Shown one piece after another: positions 34,560-42,778 of a stretch of DNA of 64,000 nt (its first letter is position 1; the number at the start of each line of letters is the position of its first letter). A program made the position numbers and the translations under genes. This DNA comes from Lewinellaceae bacterium (GTDB taxonomy: Bacteria; Bacteroidota; Bacteroidia; Chitinophagales; Saprospiraceae), in assembly GCA_020636025.1 (NCBI GenBank), contig JACJYQ010000007.1, forward strand, positions 1 through 64,000, in the 5' to 3' direction. The notes under the pieces were generated by a model. The model saw only the letters and a program-made list of their open reading frames with translations, did not search any database and was not told where the DNA came from.

Positions 34560-37500
34560 CACTTCTTGGCAGGTGTGCCATTCTCGTAAGCCGTAATAGG
34601 AATTTCAACAAAGAAATCAGTTCCTTCATTTTCCCGGGTCTCGAATCTGATATTGCCTTCGTGGGCTTCAATGATCTTCTTGCAAATGGCCAGTCCAAGC
34701 CCGCTTCCCGAAGTCTTGGTGGTGAAATTGGGTTCAAAAACCCGTTCGGCGATTTCGGGTGGAATGCCACCGCCATTGTCGCTTATTTTGACAATAGAAC
34801 TGTGTCCCTGTTTGGTGAGACTGACTTTAATACTCCCGGTCCGGTCGCTGGGTACCGATTGTATGGCGTTGATTACCAGGTTGTTAAAAACCCGTATCAG
34901 ATGGTTTTTATCGCCGAGTATATGATATCTGTCTTTGGGTAGTTTCAATTCCAGCGACACATTTTTTTGTTCGCTAAACAGGTCGTGAACGCTTTCTACG
35001 ACCTCATTTATCACCACATCATTTTTATTGCGAATATCCAGGTTGGCAAACATGGAGAACTCCGAAGCAATTTGCGCGAGCGAATCAATTTGCTCGATCA
35101 GGCGAGTGATGGCTTTCCGCAGATATGCAGCAGCTTGTTCCGGGTTATTGGAGACCCTTTCCAGTTGTTGCATGGAAAGTTTCATGGTGGTCAGCGGATT
35201 TTTGATGTCGTGTGCCACCTGTTTAGCCATTTCCCGCCAGGCGCCTTCTCTTTCCAGACGAACCAGTTGAACTTTGGAAGCTTCCAGCTTATCCACCATG
35301 ATGTTGTATTGACCGATGAGCTCGCTCACTTCATCCTGAGCGTCACCCTCGTATTCCAGCGGATCATTTTTGTCTTCCAGTTTCAGGTCTTTTACTTTGT
35401 CAGACAACAAGCTAAGCGGGCGGATAATTGACCGCGAAAGCACATATGTAATCACAAAGGCAATCAGCAGCAGGAATACATACAAACTGGCCAAGACTCC
35501 TATGAAATCAGACACTTCAGCCCGGATAATGTGTTGATCTGGCTGATGGGGAACGCCCAAAAAGCCTAGTAATTCACCTCTTCCATTGTGACAGGGTCGG
35601 TATTTACAATAAAATTCCTGGCCGCCAATCTGTTCAAGCTCTTCGGTTTCCGGAATGTTGTTTTTAGACAGGGCATTTTGTACGGGTTTGCTAAGCTTGG
35701 CCGGAAGAATTCCCAGGGCAACCAAATCCTGACGGGTACTGTAAATCAAATTTCCTTCCGGATCAAAGAGGTTGGCATCGGCACTCAGGCTTTTGGTAAT
35801 CTGCTGCATGGAAGTCTGCAAAGCCGAACGATTGTTGGTAAAACTGCTGTCGGTATTGTCCAAAAACGGTGCTTCCAGGTTGTTTTGCATGGCCTCCACT
35901 TTGTAATCGAAAGCAATGCGTTCCGCTTCTTTGGCAGAGTCTGTAAAATGTTTGTAGGTGAGATATCCCACCACAAAAAAGGAAACAACCAATAGCGATA
36001 CATTCCATAAATGTATTCGCCTCGCCAATGAGCCTTTGGTTGTTAACCTGAAATCGTATGCTTCAGGTAAAAAATTAAGGAAGGAATTGGCAAAGGCCGC
36101 TACCAACAGAAGGAAAGAAATCAATGTGAAAATAATGGCGAACAGATACACCTGTTTCAACCAACTGCCTACTGATTTACCTACTGATGCGATGGTTTTT
36201 CCGTCCTGACTTTTTGCCACAGCGTCTACGCGGAGTGGTACCGTCGAATACACTTCTTCGACTTCTCCTCTGCCTATACTGGCTGAAAGCGCAGGAATAC
36301 TACCCCGGCCTTGTTCAACAACAATACGGCCTTCCTTTTGAACGGCAAAATTGTAGCGAGAAAGCTGGCCAAGGCCTTTATACGGACTTGTATAGAATAT
36401 CTGACTGTATGATTTTGATGGTGGCGGGTATTCATGATCAAGCATGACAAACAACTGCACCCGCTGTGTAACATCCGCAGCGCGGCCCAGCACACAGCGG
36501 ATCATATATCTGAATTTCCCACCCTCAACAGTCAAATAACGAATGTCTGGGTTTTGCTCCAGCGCGCTGGCTTGCTCCCAATTGCTCTTAACAACCTCTT
36601 GATAACCATAAGTTTGTCCAATCAGAATTGGTTGGTTTTCCTGATCGAAAGCGGCCGTTTCCAGTCTGTAGTGCTGAAATAAATAAGGATGTCGCAAAGC
36701 CAGGCTGTTTAGACTGGCGCGGAGTTCTTTGATGTTGCCCTTAAATGGCCAGGGTTTTAAAATCTGGCTTATTTGAGAAGAGTCATGTAAAATGGCTTCC
36801 CGAAATGTTGGCAATAAGTTTTCTGCAAGGCTCGTATCTCTTTCACTGGCAAGAGCTTCTGCATAAGCCATTCGCTGGCTGGAAATACGCTTGTCATTAA
36901 ACCGGTAGAGTAGGGTAGATGACCAAAGAGAAAACAGCAGCATCCAAACTACCAGCCATCCAAAGCCATTTGCTTCCCAGTTTACAAAAAAGTCGAGTGC
37001 TATGGCATAAACCAAGCCGCAAATGCCTGCGTATAAAGCTTCTACGCCGAACAGACCAGAAATTAAGGCCAACAGCAGGGTAGAGGCTGCGATGGCTATA
37101 AACCGTTGATTGTTTTTTAAATGAAGATCCCGAATACCCAGGGCTAGCCGGTGACCAAAAAGGAACAAGCCCATCATAAGTCCAACAAGCCCGGCAAGAG
37201 TTAAGAACCCGCTGGCTCCGATGCTCAGTATATTGTCAAAGTCAAATCCTGTAAAGTTGTTGAAAACCAGCTGGCGAACAGCAGAAATTAGCAGTGGAAT
37301 ACCCAGTAAAGCAAGTAAATTGCTGAGAGTGGCCAGGCCAATGCGTAATCCAACAGGCATTTTTTCCCTCGACTTCTCGCGAATACTGCCATGCATGAAA
37401 GCCATCAGGTAAACAAACAAGACGACATTAATTAGCCAGTCACCTATGGAATGACCAATAAGATTGGCATTCTTAAACTGGTCTTTAAATAATGACAGGC

Positions 37501-38254
37501 CACCAAAATTAGAAATTGCCCAGCCGTTGTTTACATTGTAATAAGCAGCTCCCAGGCTCAAAGCAGCTATCACGGCTGTTCCGGCAAATATGCCGAATCT
37601 GCGATTGGCATATTTAGCCATGTGCCATACCAGACTCAATAGTGTGACAAAGAAAAGAGCCCACAAACCAAGTTTTAGCCAGGCTTGCCACCCTGTTTGA
37701 AGTTGTCCCTGCGATTGAATGAATCCGTAATTGGAACCATTGATGCTGATTGGATATGCAGTGTCCTCTTTACCAAGCAAAACCTGAGCGGGGATTTTCT
37801 TATTGGCAGGAAAAACTCCTGATAATTTATGGTTAAAATCGAGAGAATATCGAATGGGTATAAGGATGGTTTTGGCTCGGTTCCCGCTTTTGTCAACATG
37901 AGCATAAAACCAGCCGAGTGGCAATTGTACAAGTCTGGAACCCGTTTTGCCAGCCAGCTGTTTTAAATCATAAGGCGAAGGGATAATGTTGTTATTTGAC
38001 CAATATTCCAGAGAATCTTCCTGGTGAAGCAATATGGTAAATACCTGTCCGGCATCATTTTCAGATGTTCCGGAAGAATAGCTCAGGTTTTTACTGATGC
38101 TTAAAGCCTGTTCTTCCTGGGTTCCCAGCCAGCTGGAAATATCCCCAGCATATTGCTGAAGCAATTCCTCATTTCCATCCTGTTGCCCGGCAGTGAAGGC
38201 TGCGGCCAGCAAAATGGATAATACGAGTACGTATAAAAGCACGCGTTTCAGCAT
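34559..38254 (-). CDS. Large membrane-bound sensor histidine kinase (HAMP-HisKA-HATPase)
   Basis: The 1231-residue protein has an N-terminal helix, an extracytoplasmic segment, about seven more membrane spans at about 195-460, a second periplasmic domain, a span near 690-715, a further sensor part, and a span just before a HAMP domain (RSIIRPLSLLSDKVKDL). The catalytic part has the phospho-acceptor His in VAHDIKNPLTT (about residue 1015), then the N box NLVINAIQS, DNGGGIP, and GSGLGLAICKKIIEAHEGNI. NtrY-like kinases have a similar C terminus. No response regulator gene is adjacent. The stop codon touches the CCGCATT array. Confidence 0.88.
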   Translation of the reverse strand: MLKRVLLYVLVLSILLAAAFTAGQQDGNEELLQQYAGDISSWLGTQEEQALSISKNLSYSSGTSENDAGQVFTILLHQEDSLEYWSNNNIIPSPYDLKQLAGKTGSRLVQLPLGWFYAHVDKSGNRAKTILIPIRYSLDFNHKLSGVFPANKKIPAQVLLGKEDTAYPISINGSNYGFIQSQGQLQTGWQAWLKLGLWALFFVTLLSLVWHMAKYANRRFGIFAGTAVIAALSLGAAYYNVNNGWAISNFGGLSLFKDQFKNANLIGHSIGDWLINVVLFVYLMAFMHGSIREKSREKMPVGLRIGLATLSNLLALLGIPLLISAVRQLVFNNFTGFDFDNILSIGASGFLTLAGLVGLMMGLFLFGHRLALGIRDLHLKNNQRFIAIAASTLLLALISGLFGVEALYAGICGLVYAIALDFFVNWEANGFGWLVVWMLLFSLWSSTLLYRFNDKRISSQRMAYAEALASERDTSLAENLLPTFREAILHDSSQISQILKPWPFKGNIKELRASLNSLALRHPYLFQHYRLETAAFDQENQPILIGQTYGYQEVVKSNWEQASALEQNPDIRYLTVEGGKFRYMIRCVLGRAADVTQRVQLFVMLDHEYPPPSKSYSQIFYTSPYKGLGQLSRYNFAVQKEGRIVVEQGRGSIPALSASIGRGEVEEVYSTVPLRVDAVAKSQDGKTIASVGKSVGSWLKQVYLFAIIFTLISFLLLVAAFANSFLNFLPEAYDFRLTTKGSLARRIHLWNVSLLVVSFFVVGYLTYKHFTDSAKEAERIAFDYKVEAMQNNLEAPFLDNTDSSFTNNRSALQTSMQQITKSLSADANLFDPEGNLIYSTRQDLVALGILPAKLSKPVQNALSKNNIPETEELEQIGGQEFYCKYRPCHNGRGELLGFLGVPHQPDQHIIRAEVSDFIGVLASLYVFLLLIAFVITYVLSRSIIRPLSLLSDKVKDLKLEDKNDPLEYEGDAQDEVSELIGQYNIMVDKLEASKVQLVRLEREGAWREMAKQVAHDIKNPLTTMKLSMQQLERVSNNPEQAAAYLRKAITRLIEQIDSLAQIASEFSMFANLDIRNKNDVVINEVVESVHDLFSEQKNVSLELKLPKDRYHILGDKNHLIRVFNNLVINAIQSVPSDRTGSIKVSLTKQGHSSIVKISDNGGGIPPEIAERVFEPNFTTKTSGSGLGLAICKKIIEAHEGNIRFETRENEGTDFFVEIPITAYENGTPAKK

Positions 38255-38321
38255 ATCGGGAATTGGCGGTTTTTGGGATATTCTATAGGGTGATTCATGT
38301 AAATCGCATCAGGCCTGCGCG

Positions 38322-38329
38322 CAAAAGTA
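38322..38329 (-). promoter_or_regulatory. Candidate -7 box for the histidine kinase gene
   Basis: On the minus strand TACTTTTG matches TAnnTTTG, about 68 bases upstream of the ATG. The nearest TTTG on the -33 side is 25 bases away, longer than usual. Confidence 0.35.
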
Positions 38330-38527
38330 TCTATACTTACTGATGACAGGGACTCAAATCTTTTAAATTTCAAAATAATATGCATGGATTAAACGGATGT
38401 TCACTTTAAATCAAAGTTTGAGCCAATACCGGAGAATTTGCAAATAATCATGTATTTCCGGCAGCAAAAACTATCAAATAGGCATGAATACATGTTCCTT
38501 TGCAAAGCTCAAGCCAAAAATGAAATT

Positions 38528-38889
38528 GCCACAGACCGCTTTGTCGCCCTTCGGGGAGGAAAGTCCGGACAACACAGAGCACCGTACCACCTAACGGGTG
38601 GAGTTTCCGATAAAATCGGGAGCCTGGAAAGTGTCGCAGAAAATAACTTCCTGCAAGTTTTCTTGCGGGTAAAGGTGAAAACGTGCGGTAAGAGCGCACG
38701 ACTGCAGCAGGCAACTGTTGTGGTGGATAAACCCTACGGGTTGAAATGCCATGTATACCTTGTTTGCCTCAACGGCATTTATGCTGCTCGCATATTCCCT
38801 TTTTGGGAGCAAGGGGGGTAGGCAGCGTTAGATAAATGACAAAGGCTCCGGGAAACCGGGGAACAAAATCCGGCTTACAGGTCTGTGGC
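38528..38889 (+). ncRNA. rnpB: RNase P RNA, bacterial class A
   Basis: Catalytic RNA that matures tRNA 5' ends. The termini pair as helix P1 (gccacagacc with ggtctgtggc). Conserved blocks are present in order: GAGGAAAGTCCGGAC near 38556, a CACAGAGC segment, the AAAGGTGAAAACGTGCGGTAAGAG-like P11/P12 region near 38670-38700 (written in parts: GGTGAAA, GCGGTAAGAGCGCAC), and the 3' core AGATAAATGACAAAGGC and CGGCTTACAGG. About 362 bases. An open reading frame drawn across it is not a gene. No protein RNase P gene lies nearby. Confidence 0.95.
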
Positions 38890-38914
38890 TTTTTGGTTTG
38901 ACAAGGTTCATAAA

Positions 38915-39583
38915 ATGCTTAAACGAATTTACTTTTTCCTGCCCTTGCTGGCAAGTTTGTTCTGCTCATTTACTCCCATGAAGAAATGTACTCGTGTCTT
39001 GTTTTTTGGAGATAGCATCACAGAAGCGGGTGTTTATCAAGGTGGTTACATCGCCCAAATGAAAGACTCCCTTGCCTCCCACAAGCTTGACAAAAAATTT
39101 GAATTGATTGGCTCAGGAATCGGTGGCAATAAAGTGTATGATCTGTATCTAAGGCTGGAGACAGATGTGCTAGCCCAAAAACCGGATGTTGTGGTGATTT
39201 ATGTCGGAGTCAACGATATCTGGCACAAGGAAACCCACCATACGGGTACCGATGCCGATAAGTTTCAAAAGTTTTACCAGGCCATTATCCGGAAACTTCA
39301 GAAAGAGAATATTGAGGTAATACTTTGTACTCCTGCCTGTATAGGCGAACAATCCAACAATTCACAAGATGCCGACCTTGATGCTTACTCAGAAACCATC
39401 AGACAGTTGGCCAACGCAAATAAATGCAAGTTGTGTGACCTGAGGGAGGCCTTCAGAACATATCAATCAACACACAATGCAGATAATTTACACAGCAATG
39501 TGCTGACTACCGACGGTGTTCACCTCAATGCCAAAGGAAATCAGATGGTAGCGGAGATGCTGTTGGAGAAATTGAGGATGTAA
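38915..39583 (+). CDS. SGNH/GDSL-family hydrolase
   Basis: The 222-residue protein has a signal-like N terminus (MLKRIYFFLPLLASLFCSFTP). Block I has the nucleophile S34 in FFGDSITE, block III is YVGVNDIWH with the oxyanion Asn, and block V supplies D200 and H203 in DGVHLNAKGN. Such enzymes hydrolyse esters on lipids or carbohydrates; the substrate is unknown. The ATG at 38915 is used because an upstream GTG start would lie inside the RNase P RNA. It starts 25 bases after that RNA's 3' end and may share its transcript. Confidence 0.9.
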   Translation: MLKRIYFFLPLLASLFCSFTPMKKCTRVLFFGDSITEAGVYQGGYIAQMKDSLASHKLDKKFELIGSGIGGNKVYDLYLRLETDVLAQKPDVVVIYVGVNDIWHKETHHTGTDADKFQKFYQAIIRKLQKENIEVILCTPACIGEQSNNSQDADLDAYSETIRQLANANKCKLCDLREAFRTYQSTHNADNLHSNVLTTDGVHLNAKGNQMVAEMLLEKLRM

Positions 39584-39584
39584 T

Positions 39585-39780
39585 TAGTGATGAGTGCGGA
39601 GTGCGGAGTGATGAGTGCGGAGTGATGAGTGCGGAGTGATGAGTGCGGAGTTTTTCTAATTGATCAATCTCAAGCCTGGGCGTCGCGCGCTGCGTTTCTC
39701 TTGGTCACAAGACCAAGAACGGCAATAAATTCCGCACTCCGCACTCCGCACTCCGCACTCTGCACTCTGCACTCCGCATT
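39585..39780. repeat. Heptamer-phased inverted repeat around a CTTGGTC hairpin
   Basis: The left arm (39585-39647) is nine 7-bp units, GAGTGCG alternating with GAGTGAT. It starts two bases after the SGNH stop. The right arm (39732-39780) is seven units, CCGCACT, CTGCACT and CCGCATT, complementary to the left arm, and overlaps the first two bases of the stop codon complement of the next gene. The spacer contains the hairpin CTTGGTC-acaa-GACCAAG (39699-39718). Confidence 0.92.
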
Positions 39781-41590
39781 AATGAGAAACAACCAGTTTC
39801 TCCGTCCTATGACCTTCCTTCAGTATTAGATCGAGCAAATAGATTCCAGCAGGAAGTGTGTGCACATCAATGCCTGAAATGTGCTGGCCTGTTTTGATCT
39901 GTTTCTGTAAAATCACTTTTCCGGTTATGTCTCTCAACATCAACTGTCCCGGACTGCTTGCCTCTGGGAAATGCAGCGTCACAACTTCTGTAGCCGGGTT
40001 TGGCCGTATTTCAAAAGGAATTAAATCAGGGCTCGCCGTGGCCACCGTGCAATCATATTGTGGATCATTTGTTACCTGGTTTGCATAAAAATTCGTGCAA
40101 CCGGTTTCCAGATCGGTAACCTCAAGGCCAAAGACACCACTTGTCATAGAGCAATACCAAATACCGGTTTCCCCGGGAATTGGATTTGTTCCCAGGTACC
40201 ATTGCAAAGCATAGTTTGCCGGAAGAGCAGCAGTATCATAGACTCTCAGGGAGTTGCGGTAATTGTACCAGACAGGTTCAGCCGGAAGAGGATAAATCTC
40301 AATTTCCATGGAATCTGAGGTGGCTACGCAGCCATATTGGGAAACTATCTGTGCCTGATAAAAACCACTCTCAAGCGGTGAATAGGTAAAATCGGTGGCG
40401 CCAGGGATATTGGATCCGTTTAACAACCATTGATTGCCGCTACCATAAGAAGACATGAGTACCAGATTGTTTTCGTCAGCACATGCCGCAGTGCCGTTTG
40501 CTGCATTTAATACTGGATTGACAGGTTGTGGATATACAATAACCGTATCAATTGAAGTGATTTCTTCAACGGGATGTACTATGATGAATTCAACTGTCAG
40601 GTCGCCTGCAACAATGGTTCCGTTACTCAGGTAGTTAAACGACGTAGTACCACAATTATCATCTCCGCCTTTCAAGCCACCATCTTCGTCAATAACTTTT
40701 AGTAAATAATTGCCGGTACCCAATTCAATGCCCACCGGGAATGTGTAAGGTAGTGGGGTGTTGTTCACATACGGTGAGGAGTCAAATATCAACGGGCCAT
40801 TATTGGGCTCAAAAATTTGCAGAAAAAGATCTGGTTTGCCTAATCCAAGTTCATCTACGCATCCCACATGTATAACCTTTATACTTTCCAGAAAATATCC
40901 TGCTGTATCTACAGTAGCGTGGTAACTTACCGGGTAAACACCTGGCTGATCATAGGTGTGTGGTTGAGGGTCTTCTCCGTTGTACACAGGTGAACCATCG
41001 CCAAAATCCCAGCTGTAAGAATAGCCTGTAGAGCCACCGGATGGAATATTATTGGTGAGCGTAACGGTCGCGCTGCCACAGCCTTCCGGATTGGTCATAG
41101 AGAAACCAACGGTATTGCTGACTTTTGGCGCTATATATAGTTTCATGGGAAACGTAGCTTCCTGCGTCAGAAAAAGCACGGTTGCCTTTAGTTTTACGGT
41201 GAGCTCAAAGGAATCTGACACATGGGGAGTGCCGCAGAATTTAACACAACCATCCGTTTCATTTGATACATCAAAGTTGAACTTATTTGGCTGCCAGTAC
41301 AATCCCGGAGGAAGGCCATCTACGGAGACAATCTCAAACTTGGAAATGGTAAGTCCTGATGGGGTAGTACTGTCTATTGCATGTACCGGAGTAGTTGTTT
41401 TGGGCAGGCGGAAGGATACATCCTGGTCGTAGTAAACACCTGCTTCGCCATCTGGCAGTCCTGGCAAGTATACTGTATCTGCTGGTAAACCTGGAGGTAC
41501 GGAAACCAAACAACCTGGACAACCGGATTGAGCATGTAGAAATGTTAAGTAAATAATTGAAATCCAAATGGTTAGAGTAGATCTGAGCAT
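39779..41590 (-). CDS. T9SS substrate with PKD domain and C-terminal sorting domain
   Basis: The 603-residue protein starts with a signal peptide (MLRSTLTIWISIIYLTFLHAQ). A PKD-like domain (SYSWDFGDGSPVYNGEDPQPHTY near 193-215) carries the classic WDFGDG and HTY motifs. Ig-like modules with GxYxxQI motifs follow, then a type A sorting domain (IRPNPATEVVTLHF; LPAGIYLLDL; EKLVVSH). The sorting domain would direct it through the T9SS to the surface or the medium. The start ATG is immediately followed by the signal. A good promoter lies about 100 bases upstream. Confidence 0.88.
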   Translation of the reverse strand: MLRSTLTIWISIIYLTFLHAQSGCPGCLVSVPPGLPADTVYLPGLPDGEAGVYYDQDVSFRLPKTTTPVHAIDSTTPSGLTISKFEIVSVDGLPPGLYWQPNKFNFDVSNETDGCVKFCGTPHVSDSFELTVKLKATVLFLTQEATFPMKLYIAPKVSNTVGFSMTNPEGCGSATVTLTNNIPSGGSTGYSYSWDFGDGSPVYNGEDPQPHTYDQPGVYPVSYHATVDTAGYFLESIKVIHVGCVDELGLGKPDLFLQIFEPNNGPLIFDSSPYVNNTPLPYTFPVGIELGTGNYLLKVIDEDGGLKGGDDNCGTTSFNYLSNGTIVAGDLTVEFIIVHPVEEITSIDTVIVYPQPVNPVLNAANGTAACADENNLVLMSSYGSGNQWLLNGSNIPGATDFTYSPLESGFYQAQIVSQYGCVATSDSMEIEIYPLPAEPVWYNYRNSLRVYDTAALPANYALQWYLGTNPIPGETGIWYCSMTSGVFGLEVTDLETGCTNFYANQVTNDPQYDCTVATASPDLIPFEIRPNPATEVVTLHFPEASSPGQLMLRDITGKVILQKQIKTGQHISGIDVHTLPAGIYLLDLILKEGHRTEKLVVSH

Positions 41591-41689
41591 ATGATCACGG
41601 TTTTGAAATGAAAAATTCGTTGCGAAATGTGAGGATGAGAGATTAAAACCGGGGCGACAACGGATTCATTCCATGAAAGGGAAGGGTGG

Positions 41690-41717
41690 CAAACATAGTG
41701 AAGAGCTAACGTTGCAA
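41690..41717 (-). promoter_or_regulatory. Promoter of the PKD-domain T9SS gene
   Basis: On the minus strand a TTG (41717-41715) is followed after 17 bases by TATGTTTG (41697-41690), matching TAnnTTTG. Transcription would start near 41684, about 94 bases before the ATG. Confidence 0.5.
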
Positions 41718-41848
41718 TCGCAGAAGAATTGTTAAAAACATGTTTTTGCCTTTTAAATACAGCGTTCTTCTAATTGCAAAACAAAATTTCCAAGGCTTGA
41801 AACAGTGCCGCTTCTTTTGCGTTTTGTTGGTGAAATTGAATTGATAAA

Positions 41849-42757
41849 ATGAAATACCTGATCCTTTTATTAAAGGCTGTAATTTTTGTCCTTTTGGTAA
41901 TGATACGCCTTAATGAGCTGGATATCAGCTGGTTATACGCGTATTCCAAATACAGGGACTCCTTTGATTATTACAAGTATGCCATTGTGAACATCGCCAT
42001 TTTTTTGATGTTCCTGGACTTTGTACAGTTTACAGCCATTCGCCTATACCGTCGCAGAAATAAGGTACAGGGAGAAGACAACTTTATCATCGGGGTAGGT
42101 CAGATCTATATGATCTTGTTGGTAATTGGTCTGATAGCTGGATTTTTATCTCTTTTCCGCATTGATGGGAGTAAGTTATTTACCTCTCTTTCCATCGTTT
42201 TTGCCGGTATTGCCATTCTCACCAAGGATTACATCACCAATATGGTTAATGGCATGATCATTACTTTTTCTGGTCAATTGAGTATTGGTGATAATGTTCG
42301 TTTGGGTAAGCAAAGGGGAAAGATCGTTGACATTACGCTCCAGAACATTCACATGCTCAACGATGACGATGATATGATATACATCCCCAACAACCTCCTG
42401 CTTAGCTCGGAAGTAGTGAACTATACAAGACGGGAGGTAAAAAGGACAAGCATTGAATTCGAAATCGACCTTAAGTATCTGACAACCGTGGAGGAACTGG
42501 AGAAAAACCTGATCGATGCCATATCTTCATTTCAGGAATTAATTAAACCTGAATCATATTATTTGCGTGTAGCTGAAGTCCGAAAGGACAATGTAGCCAT
42601 GAAATTTCAGTACATTTTGAAAAAGCCAAACAAGGAAATGGAGCGAGTCATTCGCAAAAAGGCAATTAGGCGTTTGGTAGAGATCATTACAGAACGAAAG
42701 AAATTCGCAGATAAACCATTGGGACCACCTGATGAAATAGGTCATTCAGTTATCTAA
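41849..42757 (+). CDS. Small-conductance mechanosensitive channel (MscS) family protein
   Basis: The 302-residue membrane protein has four predicted spans, the last being the pore-lining helix (KLFTSLSIVFAGIAILTKDYITNMVNG). The MscS beta domain follows (FSGQLSIGDNVRLGKQRGKIVDITLQNIHMLNDDDDMIYIPNNLLLSSEVVNYTRRE), with a short C-terminal alpha/beta domain. It would relieve osmotic downshock. It is 21 bases upstream of the DUF255 gene and probably co-transcribed. I do not see a regulatory sequence of its own beyond the AT-rich 258-base leader region. Confidence 0.9.
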   Translation: MKYLILLLKAVIFVLLVMIRLNELDISWLYAYSKYRDSFDYYKYAIVNIAIFLMFLDFVQFTAIRLYRRRNKVQGEDNFIIGVGQIYMILLVIGLIAGFLSLFRIDGSKLFTSLSIVFAGIAILTKDYITNMVNGMIITFSGQLSIGDNVRLGKQRGKIVDITLQNIHMLNDDDDMIYIPNNLLLSSEVVNYTRREVKRTSIEFEIDLKYLTTVEELEKNLIDAISSFQELIKPESYYLRVAEVRKDNVAMKFQYILKKPNKEMERVIRKKAIRRLVEIITERKKFADKPLGPPDEIGHSVI

Positions 42758-42778
42758 AGACCTGAAATCAAAGCAATT

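Noticed and set aside
34317..34776. Open reading frames through the CCGCATT tract, on both strands
   Set aside because: They consist of a 7-residue peptide repeated by the 7-bp tract and overlap real genes; they are an artefact of the array.
38438..38821. Open reading frame across the RNase P RNA
   Set aside because: The region has all the conserved RNase P blocks and paired termini, and the translated product has no protein-like character.
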